From Leclercia adecarboxylata (GTDB lineage: Bacteria > Pseudomonadota > Gammaproteobacteria > Enterobacterales > Enterobacteriaceae): 64,000 nt of DNA. This document shows positions 40,736 through 50,105 of the stretch, in pieces. The stretch spans positions 2,170,001-2,234,000 of the forward strand of contig NZ_CP098325.1 of the NCBI RefSeq assembly GCF_023639785.1, read 5' to 3'. Both the position numbers and the translations under genes were made by a program. Under the pieces are notes generated by a model. It made no database searches, was not told where the DNA came from, and saw only the letters and a program-made list of their open reading frames with translations. Each line of letters begins with the position of its first letter. The stretch's first letter is position 1.

Positions 40736-42007
40736 ATGCATCGTCGTACCTTGTTAAAAGCCTTTGCTTTATCGGCCTCCGTGGTGGCCATGGGGATGAG
40801 TTTTAGCGTGCAGGCCGCCGACACCATAAAAATTGGCATCATGCATTCGCTCTCCGGGACGATGGCCATCTCCGAAACGCCGCTGAAAGACGTGGCGCTG
40901 ATGACCATCGATGAAATCAACGCCAAAGGCGGCGTACTGGGCAAAAAACTGGAGCCGGTGGTGGTCGACCCGGCCTCTAACTGGCCGCTGTTTGCCGAGA
41001 AAGCCCGCCAGCTGTTAAGCCAGGATAAGGTGGCTGCGGTGTTTGGCTGCTGGACCTCGGTGTCGCGCAAATCGGTCCTGCCGGTGTTTGAGGAGCTGAA
41101 CGGCCTGCTGTTCTATCCGGTGCAGTACGAAGGGGAAGAGATGTCCCCGAACGTTTTCTACACCGGGGCTGCGCCTAACCAGCAGGCTATTCCGGCGGTG
41201 GAATACCTGATGAGCGAGGACGGCGGGGCGGCGAAGCGCTTCTTCCTGCTGGGCACCGACTACGTCTACCCACGCACCACCAACAAGATCCTGCGCGCCT
41301 TCCTGCACTCGAAAGGGGTACAGGATAAAGACATCGAAGAGGTCTACACCCCGTTCGGCCACAGCGATTACCAGACCATCGTTGCCAGCATTAAGAAGTT
41401 CTCCGCTGGCGGCAAAACTGCGGTGGTCTCTACCATCAACGGCGACTCCAACGTGCCGTTCTACAAAGAGCTGGCGAACCAGGGGGTGAAAGCCACCGAC
41501 GTGCCGGTCGTTGCCTTCTCCGTGGGTGAAGAGGAGCTGCGCGGTATCGATACCAAACCGCTGGTGGGTAACCTGGCGGCGTGGAACTACTTCGAATCGG
41601 TGGATAACCCGGCCAACCAGACCTTCGTGGCGGCGTACAAAAACTGGGCGAAAACGCAGAAGCTGCCGAACGCCGATACGGTCGTGACCAACGACCCGAT
41701 GGAAGCCACCTACGTGGGGATCCATATGTGGGCCCAGGCGGTGGAAAAAGCCGGTACTACCGACGTGGATAAGGTGCGTGCCGCCATGGCGGGCCAGTCC
41801 TTCAAAGCCCCGTCGGGCTTCACCCTGACCATGGATGCCACCAACCACCATCTGCATAAACCGGTGATGATTGGCGAAATCGAAGGCAACGGCCAGTTCA
41901 ACGTGGTGTGGCAGACCGAAGAGCCGGTACGCGCCCAGCCGTGGAGCCCATACATCGCCGGGAATGACAAAAAGCCCGACACGCCGATTAAAACAGCCAG
42001 CAACTGA
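40736..42007 (+). CDS. urtA: urea ABC transporter substrate-binding protein UrtA
   Basis: 423 residues from MHRRTLLKAFALSASVV. The signal has an RR-x-L-L-K motif, close to a twin-arginine signal, and the cleavage site VQA/ADTI. The mature part is a periplasmic binding protein of the amide/urea family: GIMHSLSGTMAISETPLKD binds the ligand, then PVVVDPASNWPLFAEKAR. CAGGAG precedes this ATG. First gene of an intact urtABCDE operon for high-affinity urea uptake. Confidence 0.92.
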   Translation: MHRRTLLKAFALSASVVAMGMSFSVQAADTIKIGIMHSLSGTMAISETPLKDVALMTIDEINAKGGVLGKKLEPVVVDPASNWPLFAEKARQLLSQDKVAAVFGCWTSVSRKSVLPVFEELNGLLFYPVQYEGEEMSPNVFYTGAAPNQQAIPAVEYLMSEDGGAAKRFFLLGTDYVYPRTTNKILRAFLHSKGVQDKDIEEVYTPFGHSDYQTIVASIKKFSAGGKTAVVSTINGDSNVPFYKELANQGVKATDVPVVAFSVGEEELRGIDTKPLVGNLAAWNYFESVDNPANQTFVAAYKNWAKTQKLPNADTVVTNDPMEATYVGIHMWAQAVEKAGTTDVDKVRAAMAGQSFKAPSGFTLTMDATNHHLHKPVMIGEIEGNGQFNVVWQTEEPVRAQPWSPYIAGNDKKPDTPIKTASN

Positions 42008-42032
42008 TTACGGATCATAAAGGGGTAAAGCC

Positions 42033-43607
42033 ATGAACGTCATGCGCATGATCTTCGCTCTCGTATGGCTTGCCGGGCTGCTGCCAGGGATGGCACAGGC
42101 AACGGACGCCGATAATTTTGTTGCCGCCAGCCGCAGCCAGCAGGCCGTACTGCTGGAGCAGTGGGCCGCCGCGCCGGATCCGGCCCGGCTGCCGCTCCTG
42201 CGCGCGCTGAAGCAAGAGAACCTCGTTGTCGACGACAACAAACATGCCTTTACCCGCCAGGACGGCGGGGTTATTGCCCTGGGGGAAGCCGCTCGGGCAC
42301 AGGGCTCCACGAAGGCGGTGCGTCTCACTAACCGCCTCAGGGTGCTGGCCGCCACGGCACTCGCCACCCATCAACTTACAGGTGACAGTGTCACTGAAAG
42401 GCTGGCGGCCGCACGTCAACTGCAGCGCGACCCGCAGCCGCAGATGCTGCCCTTTTTACAACGCCAGCTGGTGGGCGAAAAAGACGATGCCGTGCGCCAG
42501 GTACTGAGCCTTGCCGTCGCCAGCCTGCAACTGACCAGCCCGCAACCTGCGGTGCGCAAGCAGGCCGTGACGCTGCTGGGTGAGTCGAGCGATCCGGAAG
42601 TGCAGGCCCGTCTGTTGCCCTATACCCGCGCGCAGACGGAGCCAGATGCCGGCGTGCGTGAAGCCGCCGCGGAAAGCCTGCGCCAGATCCAGCATCGCCA
42701 GACGATCGGCGACCTGCTGGGCCAGGCCTTTATGGGCCTCTCGCTGGGTTCCATTCTGCTGCTGGCGGCGCTCGGGCTGGCGATCACCTACGGCCTGCTG
42801 GGCGTGATTAATATGGCCCACGGGGAGATGCTGATGCTCGGGGCCTATGCCACCTGGCTGGTGCAGCAGGCGATGGCGCAGTTTACCCCGCAGTGGCTCA
42901 CCTTTTACCCGCTGGTGGCGCTGCCGGTCGCCTTTATGCTGACGGCGACGGTGGGGATGGCCCTTGAGCGCACGGTGATCCGCCACCTGTATGGCCGACC
43001 GCTGGAGACGCTGCTCGCAACATGGGGCATCAGCCTGATGCTGATCCAGCTGGTGCGGATGCTGTTTGGCGCCCAAAACCTCGAAGTGGCCAACCCGGCG
43101 TGGCTCTCCGGGGGCGTGCAGGTGTATGCCAGCCTGATCCTGCCGTGGAACCGGCTGGTGGTGCTCGGCTTTGTCCTGCTGGTGCTGTTCTTCACCTGGC
43201 TCATCCTCAATAAAACCCGTCTGGGGCTGAACGTGCGGGCGGTGACGCAGAACCGCAGCATGGCGGCCTGTTGCGGGGTGCCCACCGGGCGCGTGGACAT
43301 GCTCGCCTTCGGGCTGGGTTCCGGAATTGCTGGGCTCGGCGGGGTGGCGCTGTCGCAGCTGGGCAACGTCGGGCCGGAGCTGGGCCAGGGCTACATTATC
43401 GATTCCTTCCTGGTGGTCGTGCTTGGCGGCGTCGGGCAACTGGCCGGGAGCGTGGCGGCCGCCTTCGGGCTTGGGATTTTCAATAAAATCCTCGAGCCGC
43501 AGATGGGCGCCGTGCTCGGCAAAATCGTGATTCTGGTGGCGATCGTTCTGTTTATTCAGAAACGTCCGCAGGGGTTATTTGCACTGAAAGGGAGGGTAAT
43601 CGACTGA
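42033..43607 (+). CDS. urtB: urea ABC transporter permease UrtB
   Basis: 524 residues. An N-terminal signal (MAQA cleavage region) leads to a helical HEAT-like domain of about 190 residues (TLLGESSDPEVQARLLPY), then the LivH-type permease with about eight membrane segments from 225 to the end (LGSILLLAALGLAITYGLLG). Such an extension is normal for UrtB and distinguishes it from LivH. The stop overlaps the urtC start region. Confidence 0.93.
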   Translation: MNVMRMIFALVWLAGLLPGMAQATDADNFVAASRSQQAVLLEQWAAAPDPARLPLLRALKQENLVVDDNKHAFTRQDGGVIALGEAARAQGSTKAVRLTNRLRVLAATALATHQLTGDSVTERLAAARQLQRDPQPQMLPFLQRQLVGEKDDAVRQVLSLAVASLQLTSPQPAVRKQAVTLLGESSDPEVQARLLPYTRAQTEPDAGVREAAAESLRQIQHRQTIGDLLGQAFMGLSLGSILLLAALGLAITYGLLGVINMAHGEMLMLGAYATWLVQQAMAQFTPQWLTFYPLVALPVAFMLTATVGMALERTVIRHLYGRPLETLLATWGISLMLIQLVRMLFGAQNLEVANPAWLSGGVQVYASLILPWNRLVVLGFVLLVLFFTWLILNKTRLGLNVRAVTQNRSMAACCGVPTGRVDMLAFGLGSGIAGLGGVALSQLGNVGPELGQGYIIDSFLVVVLGGVGQLAGSVAAAFGLGIFNKILEPQMGAVLGKIVILVAIVLFIQKRPQGLFALKGRVID

Positions 43608-44680
43608 TGAGCCAGCCAATGACCTTAACGCTGGCGCGCAAGGCGCCGCGCAGCGTATCGATACTCGGCGCCCTGATCCTGACGGCACTGCTGGTGCTGC
43701 CGTTTCTGGCCCTGCTGCCCGCCAGCCATCCGCTTGCCGTATCCACCTGGATGCTGACGCTGGTGGGTAAAATTCTCTGCTACGCCATTGTCGCGGTGGC
43801 GCTCGATCTGGTGTGGGGCTACGCCGGGATGCTGTCTCTCGGCCACGGCCTGTTTTTTGCCCTTGGCGGCTATGCCATGGGGATGTACCTGATGCGCCAG
43901 GCCGCAGGCGACGGTTTACCGGCCTTTATGTCGTTCCTCTCCTGGAGCGAGCTGCCCTGGTACTGGTGGGGTACCCAGCATTTTGCCTGGGCGCTGGCGC
44001 TGATTGTCCTGGTGCCGGGCCTGCTGGCGCTGTTGTTCGGCTGGTTTGCCTTCCGCTCAAAAATCAAAGGGGTCTATTTCTCCATCATGACCCAGGCGCT
44101 GACCTTCGCCGGAATGCTGCTGTTCTTTCGCAATGAAACCGGCTTTGGCGGCAACAACGGTTTTACCGGCTTCACCACGCTGCTGGGCTTCCCGGTTACG
44201 GCCACCACAACGCGTATCGGGCTCTTTATTGCCACCGTGCTGCTGCTGGCCGTGTCGCTGGCGGTGGGCTATGCGCTGGCGAAAAGCAAATTTGGCCGCA
44301 TTCTGACCGCGGTGCGCGATGCGGAAAACCGCCTGACCTTCTGCGGCTACGATCCTCGCGGCTTTAAGTTGCTGGTCTGGACATTATCCGCCGTGCTGTG
44401 CGGGCTGGCCGGGGCGCTCTATGTTCCGCAGGTGGGGATCATCAACCCCGGCGAGATGTCGCCCACCAACTCCATTGAAGCGGCGATCTGGGTGGCCCTT
44501 GGCGGGCGCGGAACCCTGATTGGCCCGGTGGTAGGCGCTGCCCTGGTTAACGGGGCGAAAAGCCTCTTTACGGTGGTGATGCCGGAGTACTGGCAGCTGT
44601 TTCTGGGGCTGATCTTTATTGCCGTCACGCTGTTTTTACCGCACGGGGTCATGGGCCTGTTGCGCAAAGGGGATAAATGA
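43607..44680 (+). CDS. urtC: urea ABC transporter permease UrtC
   Basis: 357 residues of LivM-type permease: about nine hydrophobic helices, with GYAGMLSLGHGLFFALGGYAMG as the family signature, and GGRGTLIGPVVGAALVNG near the end. It forms the channel with UrtB. The gene shares one base with the urtB stop, and urtD starts before its end. Confidence 0.94.
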   Translation: MSQPMTLTLARKAPRSVSILGALILTALLVLPFLALLPASHPLAVSTWMLTLVGKILCYAIVAVALDLVWGYAGMLSLGHGLFFALGGYAMGMYLMRQAAGDGLPAFMSFLSWSELPWYWWGTQHFAWALALIVLVPGLLALLFGWFAFRSKIKGVYFSIMTQALTFAGMLLFFRNETGFGGNNGFTGFTTLLGFPVTATTTRIGLFIATVLLLAVSLAVGYALAKSKFGRILTAVRDAENRLTFCGYDPRGFKLLVWTLSAVLCGLAGALYVPQVGIINPGEMSPTNSIEAAIWVALGGRGTLIGPVVGAALVNGAKSLFTVVMPEYWQLFLGLIFIAVTLFLPHGVMGLLRKGDK

Positions 44681-45477
44681 TGCAGCCAGCCGAAGCGTTA
44701 TTCACCCGCCAGCTTCCCGGGGATCGCTATCGCGACCAGACCGACCCGGTGTTGCAGCTGGAGGGGATCAACGTCAGCTTTGACGGTTTTAAGGCCCTTA
44801 CCGACCTGTCGCTGAACATCGGCGTGGGGGAACTGCGCTGCGTGATCGGCCCCAACGGCGCGGGCAAAACCACGCTGATGGACGTCATCACCGGTAAAAC
44901 GCGCCCCCAGAGCGGGCGGGCGATTTACGATCAGTCCACGGATCTCACCAGTCTCGATTCGATAGCCATTGCCCGCCAGGGCATCGGGCGCAAGTTCCAG
45001 AAGCCGACCGTGTTTGAGGCGCTGACGGTATGGGAAAACCTCGAGCTGGCGATGAAGGGCGATAAATCGGTGTGGGCCAGCCTGCGCGCCCGGCTGAACA
45101 GCGAGCAGGGCGACCGCATCAATGAGATGCTGGGCCTGCTGCGGCTGGGGGCGGAGCGTCATCGCCGGGCGGGGCTGCTGTCCCACGGTCAAAAGCAGTT
45201 TCTGGAGATCGGCATGCTGCTGGTGCAGGAGCCGCATCTGCTGCTGCTCGATGAACCGGCCGCGGGGATGACCGACGCCGAAACCGAGTACACCGCGGAG
45301 CTGTTTCGCACTCTGGCGGGCAAACATTCGCTGATGGTGGTGGAGCATGACATGGGCTTTGTCGAAACCATTGCCGATCGCGTGACGGTTCTCCATCAGG
45401 GCCGGGTGCTGGCGGAGGGCTCGCTGCGCGAGGTGCAGGCCAACGAGCAGGTGATTGAAGTCTATCTTGGACGCTAA
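44677..45477 (+). CDS. urtD: urea ABC transporter ATPase UrtD
   Basis: 266 residues. Walker A GPNGAGKTT at 58-66, signature LSHGQKQ (a variant of LSGGQ, usual in UrtD), Walker B LLLLDEPAAGMTD and a switch histidine in VVEHDMGF. LivG-like. One of two nucleotide-binding subunits; it overlaps urtC by four bases. Confidence 0.94.
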   Translation: MMQPAEALFTRQLPGDRYRDQTDPVLQLEGINVSFDGFKALTDLSLNIGVGELRCVIGPNGAGKTTLMDVITGKTRPQSGRAIYDQSTDLTSLDSIAIARQGIGRKFQKPTVFEALTVWENLELAMKGDKSVWASLRARLNSEQGDRINEMLGLLRLGAERHRRAGLLSHGQKQFLEIGMLLVQEPHLLLLDEPAAGMTDAETEYTAELFRTLAGKHSLMVVEHDMGFVETIADRVTVLHQGRVLAEGSLREVQANEQVIEVYLGR

Positions 45478-45486
45478 GGAGCGCGG

Positions 45487-46185
45487 ATGCTTAAGGTTAA
45501 CGAACTGAATCAGTATTACGGCGGGAGCCACATCCTGCGCGGGGTCAGTTTTGAGGCGCTGCCCGGCGAAGTCACCTGCCTGCTCGGGCGCAACGGGGTG
45601 GGTAAAACCACGCTGCTGAAGTGCCTGATGGGGCTGATCCCGGCGCGCAACGGCGAGATCCTCTGGCAGGGCAAAAACATCACTCAGGCCCGACCGCACC
45701 AGCGGGTGCAGGCGGGGGTGGCTTACGTGCCCCAGGGGCGGGATATTTTCCCCCGCCTCACGGTGGAGGAAAACCTGCTGCTGGGGCTGTCGCGATTCCC
45801 CGCCAAAGAGGCCAGGCAGGTCCCCGACGAAATCTGGCGGCTGTTTCCGGTTTTACAGGAGATGAAGCAGCGCCGGGGCGGCGATCTCTCGGGCGGCCAG
45901 CAACAGCAGCTGGCGATTGGCCGGGCGCTGGCCAGCCGTCCGCAGTTGCTCATTCTGGACGAACCGACGGAGGGCATTCAGCCGTCGGTGATCAAGGAGA
46001 TTGGGCAGGTGATCCGCCAGCTCGCGAACCGGGGCGACATGGCGATCCTGCTGGTGGAGCAGTTCTATGACTTTGCCGCCGAACTGGCCGACAGCTATCT
46101 GCTCATGTCCAGGGGAAGCATCATCCAGCGCGGACGCGGCGAGAATATGGAGCAGGAGGGCGTTCGCGGCCTGGTGGCGATTTAA
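45487..46185 (+). CDS. urtE: urea ABC transporter ATPase UrtE
   Basis: 232 residues. Walker A GRNGVGKTT at 34-42, canonical LSGGQQQQ signature, Walker B LLILDEPTEGIQPS, switch LLVEQFYDF. LivF-like partner of UrtD. Last gene of the operon. Urease and accessory genes are not in the window. Confidence 0.94.
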   Translation: MLKVNELNQYYGGSHILRGVSFEALPGEVTCLLGRNGVGKTTLLKCLMGLIPARNGEILWQGKNITQARPHQRVQAGVAYVPQGRDIFPRLTVEENLLLGLSRFPAKEARQVPDEIWRLFPVLQEMKQRRGGDLSGGQQQQLAIGRALASRPQLLILDEPTEGIQPSVIKEIGQVIRQLANRGDMAILLVEQFYDFAAELADSYLLMSRGSIIQRGRGENMEQEGVRGLVAI

Positions 46186-46201
46186 CAGGGTTGTCTTGTG
46201 A

Positions 46202-46220
46202 GATGTTATACTATAACATC
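46202..46220. promoter_or_regulatory. Zur box upstream of zinT
   Basis: GATGTTATA-C-TATAACATC is a perfect 9-bp palindrome around one base and fits the enterobacterial Zur operator core (TGTTATA-N-TATAACA). It lies 32 bases before the zinT start. Zinc-loaded Zur should repress the gene; zinc starvation should open it. Confidence 0.88.
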
Positions 46221-46251
46221 CTCACTCTCTAAACGGAGTGAGGACATCATC

Positions 46252-46893
46252 TTGGCAGGACATATTGGTAAATTTGCAATGACTCTGGGGGCGCTGCTGG
46301 TCAGCGGCCAGCTTTATGCCCATTCGCATGGACATCAGATGACCGAGGCGGAACAAAAAGCGGCAAACGGCGTATTCGACGATAAAGACGTCAAGGATCG
46401 CCCGCTCTCCAACTGGGACGGCGTCTGGCAGTCGGTTTATCCGTTTTTGCTGAGCGGCGATCTCGACCCGGTGTTTAAAAAGAAAGCCGAAAAAGACAAG
46501 AGTAAAACCTTTGAGCAGGTGAAAGCCTATTACCGTACCGGTTATGCCACCGACGTCGAGACCATCGGTATCGAAAATAACGTGATGGAATTTCATCGCG
46601 GGAAAAACGTCGCCAGCTGTGAATATGTCTCTAACGGCTACAAAATTCTGACCTACGCGTCCGGTAAAAAGGGTGTGCGCTATTTGTTTGAATGTAAGGA
46701 CGCCAGCAGCCAGGCACCGAAGTTTGTCCAGTTCAGCGACCATACTATCGGCCCGCGCCAGTCCAGCCATTTCCATATCTTTATGGGCAACACTTCCCAC
46801 GAGGCGTTATTAAAAGAGATGGATAACTGGCCAACCTATTATCCGAACGAAATGTATAAAGAGCAGGTGGTTGAGGAGATGTTGCACCATTAA
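46252..46893 (+). CDS. zinT: periplasmic zinc-binding protein ZinT (YodA)
   Basis: 213 residues from a TTG start ([15 protein letters not shown]) with GAGGA seven bases upstream; no ATG lies in frame before the signal peptide except at the very 5' end within the Zur box. The signal is cleaved after LYA, leaving [21 protein letters not shown]. The conserved C-terminal [10 protein letters not shown] holds zinc-ligand histidines. ZinT scavenges zinc for ZnuA under zinc limitation. Confidence 0.92.
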   Translation: MAGHIGKFAMTLGALLVSGQLYAHSHGHQMTEAEQKAANGVFDDKDVKDRPLSNWDGVWQSVYPFLLSGDLDPVFKKKAEKDKSKTFEQVKAYYRTGYATDVETIGIENNVMEFHRGKNVASCEYVSNGYKILTYASGKKGVRYLFECKDASSQAPKFVQFSDHTIGPRQSSHFHIFMGNTSHEALLKEMDNWPTYYPNEMYKEQVVEEMLHH

Positions 46894-46911
46894 TTTGAGT
46901 GCGACCTGCGT

Positions 46912-46986
46912 GCCGGGTGGCGCATCGCTTACCCGGCCTACGGTTTGTTGACTTTGTAGGCCCGTGCAAGCGGAGCGCCGCCGGGC
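46912..46986. repeat. REP/BIME element between convergent zinT and ydeE
   Basis: Two REP-like units face each other: GCCGGGTGGCGC...TACCCGGCCTACG and GTAGGCCCGTGCAAGCGGAGCGCC. Lies between convergent genes, the usual place for 3'-end mRNA protection. Confidence 0.75.
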
Positions 46987-46988
46987 AA

Positions 46989-48188
46989 TTACCGCGATAC
47001 TAAATTGGGCATTTCAACCCACGCCTTCACCTGCATTCCGCGCAGAATCATCAGCCACGCCAGCACGATGGCAACCATCATGATCGCAAACAGTGACCAG
47101 TGCGGGAGATGGGTCAGGATCAGCCCGGTGATCATCGGGTTGAACGCCGCGCCGAGCCAGCCGAGCGCCTGGGCGGAGAAGTAGCTGGCTTTCATACCCG
47201 GAGGAGCGATGTTGTCGATCAGCATATATTCACCCGGAGCATAGATGATTTCACCGATGGTAAACACTGCCGCGGCGATCCCCCAGTAAACCAGGTTCTC
47301 ACCGGAGAGCATAAACCCAGCCAGACCGAGGACAAAAAACAGGGTGCCGAGGGTCATTAGCGGGCGGATATTACGCGCCGACAGCTTGCGGCCAATGATG
47401 TACTGCAGCGAGACCACCATCGCGGCGTTCACCGGCAGCACTACGGCCACCACGTTCTGGGCAAAATCACTGTCATAATCCGCCGCCAGCACGTACTGCG
47501 AAATACAGCTGGCGAACGAGCCGCCCACGTAGGAGGCCAGCAGCCCGGAGAGCGTGTACCAGAGCAGCGCCCGGTCGCGCAGCAGTACCGACGGCTGCCA
47601 CGGCACCGGGGCCTGTTCAGCGTCCGCCGCCACGCTTTTCTTTACATAGCGCTGAATCAAAACCAGCGGCAGCGCAGCGCAGAAGGCCGCGACCCAGAAC
47701 GGCAGTTGCAGGCTGTACATTACCAGCAGGGTGCTGAGCGGCGGCCCGATGGTCCAGCCGATATTCAGAAAGCTGTAGTTAAGGGAGAATACCCGCGCCT
47801 TTTCCGCCGGGTTCAGCACGTCGGAAAACCAGGCTTTCAGCACCGTGGAAAAGACCGAATAGGCACAGTTGATCAGCGAAAAGGCCAGCACCACCAGCAC
47901 CACGTTATTCACCAGCGGGATCGCGAGGAAACCCAGCGCCACCGCGATAATGGCGATCAGCATGTAGCGGTTTTTATCGAACTTATCGGCCAGAATGCCA
48001 AAACCCAGGCTGAACACCACCCCAATCGTCAGGGCTACCGTCAGGGCATAACCAATATTCTCCACGCTCATGTTATAGACGCGGGTCAGATAGATGGTCA
48101 TAAACGGCAGCGTGGCACCGCGGCCAATGGTGAGGAGTAGCGATGACGCCAGCAGCGCTGCGGTTGAACGCCTGAGAGAGTGCTTCAT
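46989..48188 (-). CDS. ydeE: MFS efflux transporter YdeE
   Basis: 399 residues from MKHSLRRSTAALLASSLLLT, which matches E. coli YdeE (dipeptide exporter). Twelve hydrophobic segments; GFGILADKFDKNRYM is the conserved MFS loop 2-3 motif. An in-frame ATG five codons earlier is possible. In E. coli it lies next to eamA and the mar operon, as here. Confidence 0.9.
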   Translation of the reverse strand: MKHSLRRSTAALLASSLLLTIGRGATLPFMTIYLTRVYNMSVENIGYALTVALTIGVVFSLGFGILADKFDKNRYMLIAIIAVALGFLAIPLVNNVVLVVLAFSLINCAYSVFSTVLKAWFSDVLNPAEKARVFSLNYSFLNIGWTIGPPLSTLLVMYSLQLPFWVAAFCAALPLVLIQRYVKKSVAADAEQAPVPWQPSVLLRDRALLWYTLSGLLASYVGGSFASCISQYVLAADYDSDFAQNVVAVVLPVNAAMVVSLQYIIGRKLSARNIRPLMTLGTLFFVLGLAGFMLSGENLVYWGIAAAVFTIGEIIYAPGEYMLIDNIAPPGMKASYFSAQALGWLGAAFNPMITGLILTHLPHWSLFAIMMVAIVLAWLMILRGMQVKAWVEMPNLVSR

Positions 48189-48380
48189 TTGTATGCCCGA
48201 CAATTGCGTGTAAATTTTTGTAATGTGTTATCAGGATTAACACGCCATAAGCGTCTTGTATAGCGCCTAATTTATCCGTAAGTGCTTCGCCTGCCTGTCA
48301 GAAATAATGATCTGTTCCTTCCCGGATTTTTTCGTTACTTTGGTAAGTGTTTACAAAAATTTAATAAACAGGGGCAGGGT

Positions 48381-49280
48381 ATGACGCGCAAAGACGGGCT
48401 GCTGGCATTGCTGGTGGTGGTGGTTTGGGGGCTGAATTTTGTGGTGATCAAGGTCGGGTTGCACAATATGCCTCCGCTGATGCTGGCCGGTTTACGCTTT
48501 ATGCTGGTGGCCTTCCCGGCGCTGTTCTTTGTTGCCCGTCCGAAGATCCCGTTTCGTCTGCTGCTGGGCTACGGCCTGACCATCAGCTTCGGCCAGTTCG
48601 CCTTCCTGTTTTGCGCCATTAACTTCGGCATGCCCGCCGGGCTGGCTTCGCTGGTGCTGCAGGCCCAGGCATTCTTTACCATCATTCTGGGGGCGGTGGT
48701 GTTTGGCGAGCGGTTGCAGAGCAAACAGCTGGCGGGTATCGCCCTGGCGGTAGTGGGCGTGCTGGTGCTGGCCGAAGCCAGCCTCAACGGGCAGCATGTT
48801 GCGCTGCTGGGCTTCTTGCTGACCCTGGCGGCCGCCTTCAGCTGGGCGTGCGGCAATATCTTCAACAAAAAGATCATGCAGCTCGAGGCGCGCCCGGCGG
48901 TCATGTCGCTGGTGGTGTGGAGCGCCCTGATCCCGATCGTGCCGTTTATGCTGGCGTCGTATCTGCTGGATGGCCCGACGGTGATGCTCAACAGTCTCGT
49001 AACCATTGACGTGACCACCATTCTGTCGCTGGTCTATCTGGCGTTTGTTGCCACCATCATCGGCTACGGTATCTGGGGCACGCTGCTCGGGCGCTATGAA
49101 ACCTGGCGGGTGGCACCGCTGTCGCTGCTCGTCCCGGTTGTCGGGATCGCCAGTGCGGCGCTGCTGCTGGATGAAAAACTCGGTGCGTTGCAGCTGGTCG
49201 GGGCCGTTCTGGTGATGGCAGGACTCTATATTAATGTCTTTGGCTTTCGCGTACGCCGGACGGCGCGGGTGAGAGGCTAA
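48381..49280 (+). CDS. eamA: EamA (YdeD) O-acetylserine/cysteine exporter
   Basis: 299 residues from MTRKDGLLALLVVVVWGLNF with CAGGGGCAGGG upstream; the earlier in-frame ATG has no site. Ten membrane segments in two EamA repeats. E. coli EamA exports cysteine-pathway metabolites. Convergent with marB, separated by the mar terminator. Confidence 0.92.
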   Translation: MTRKDGLLALLVVVVWGLNFVVIKVGLHNMPPLMLAGLRFMLVAFPALFFVARPKIPFRLLLGYGLTISFGQFAFLFCAINFGMPAGLASLVLQAQAFFTIILGAVVFGERLQSKQLAGIALAVVGVLVLAEASLNGQHVALLGFLLTLAAAFSWACGNIFNKKIMQLEARPAVMSLVVWSALIPIVPFMLASYLLDGPTVMLNSLVTIDVTTILSLVYLAFVATIIGYGIWGTLLGRYETWRVAPLSLLVPVVGIASAALLLDEKLGALQLVGAVLVMAGLYINVFGFRVRRTARVRG

Positions 49281-49303
49281 AAAAAGCCCCGCGCGGGCGG
49301 GGC
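49279..49303 (-). terminator. marRAB terminator
   Basis: GCCCCGC/GCGGGGC stem with a four-base loop. On the minus strand it is followed by a run of Us (seven As on the + strand), so it ends the mar transcript and lies just past the eamA stop. Confidence 0.85.
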
Positions 49304-49311
49304 AAAACGAA

Positions 49312-49527
49312 TTAATTGTGCTGATTGTAATACGGCACCCCTAACTCGTCGGATTTGTCGCTGCCTGCGCCCATATGGTTAAAATCGTGGGGCGACTGAC
49401 CGTTTGCGGTCGGCAGGATCATGGTGTCGCGGCTGTGTGGCTGCGGCACAGAAGGCGTTTGCTCCGCAAAACTCTGAGCAGAGACCAGCACCAGGGCGGT
49501 GAAGGCGGCGGATGCGAATAATTTCAT
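49312..49527 (-). CDS. marB: MarB, periplasmic repressor of mar expression
   Basis: 71 residues from MKLFASAAFTALVLVSAQSF; signal peptide cleaved at about SFA/EQ. The end, HMGAGSDKSDELGVPYYNQH, is very close to E. coli MarB. MarB lowers marA transcript through an unknown step. It is separated from marA by 176 bases, against about 30 in E. coli, because of an inserted palindromic element. Confidence 0.93.
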   Translation of the reverse strand: MKLFASAAFTALVLVSAQSFAEQTPSVPQPHSRDTMILPTANGQSPHDFNHMGAGSDKSDELGVPYYNQHN

Positions 49528-49549
49528 AAATTCCTCGATACGTCTTAAA

Positions 49550-49689
49550 GCCTGGCCCATTAGGCTATTTTATTTGCCATTTTGAACCTGGGCAGTGCTC
49601 ACAATCCTCACGTACTTCAAGTACGCTCCGGTTGTTCCGCGCTGGCCATGTTCAAACTGGCTGCAACAATTACGCCTACTGGGCCAGGC
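49550..49689. mobile_element. 140-bp palindromic element between marA and marB (MITE/ERIC-like)
   Basis: The ends GCCTGGCCCATTAGGC and GCCTACTGGGCCAGGC are inverted copies with one mismatch in 16. Inner parts are also symmetrical (TTTGAAC/GTTCAAA) and the centre is CGTACTTcaAGTACG. The whole can fold into a single long hairpin. It contains no ORF and sits within the marRAB operon. A non-autonomous repeat or an enterobacterial intergenic palindrome fits best; the family is not named. Confidence 0.6.
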
Positions 49690-49703
49690 TCTTTTACAGG
49701 CGA

Positions 49704-50093
49704 TTAGCAGTTACAGTGATTGATCGGAAGCAGATACCGGGATTCCCCGTGCATGTTGGTAATACGGTATTTATGCGGTGGCACATCGAAGTAGTTCTTG
49801 AACGTGCGGGTCAGCGTCTGCTGCGATTCAAACCCGTAACGCTCAGCCAGATAGAGGATCGGCTCGTTACTTTCCTTCAGTTTCTGTGCGATTTCCGTTA
49901 ATTTGCGGCTGCGGATGTACTGGCCTAATGAGTGGCCGGTCTCTTTTTTAAACATCCGTTGCAGGTGCCATTTTGAGTAACCTGAACGCTCAGACACTTT
50001 CTCAAGCGAGAGCGGCGACTCCAGGTTATCTTCGATCCAGCCCAAAATGCTATGAATAGTGATGGCGTCAGTATTGCGTCTGGACATCGTCAT
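49704..50093 (-). CDS. marA: MarA, AraC/XylS-family transcription activator
   Basis: 129 residues, nearly identical in order to E. coli MarA: two helix-turn-helix units, [20 protein letters not shown] and [20 protein letters not shown]. No ligand domain; activity is set by its amount. It activates efflux (acrAB, tolC) and micF from marbox sites. Follows marR by 12 bases. Confidence 0.97.
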   Translation of the reverse strand: MTMSRRNTDAITIHSILGWIEDNLESPLSLEKVSERSGYSKWHLQRMFKKETGHSLGQYIRSRKLTEIAQKLKESNEPILYLAERYGFESQQTLTRTFKNYFDVPPHKYRITNMHGESRYLLPINHCNC

Positions 50094-50105
50094 ACCTCTT
50101 TCTGT

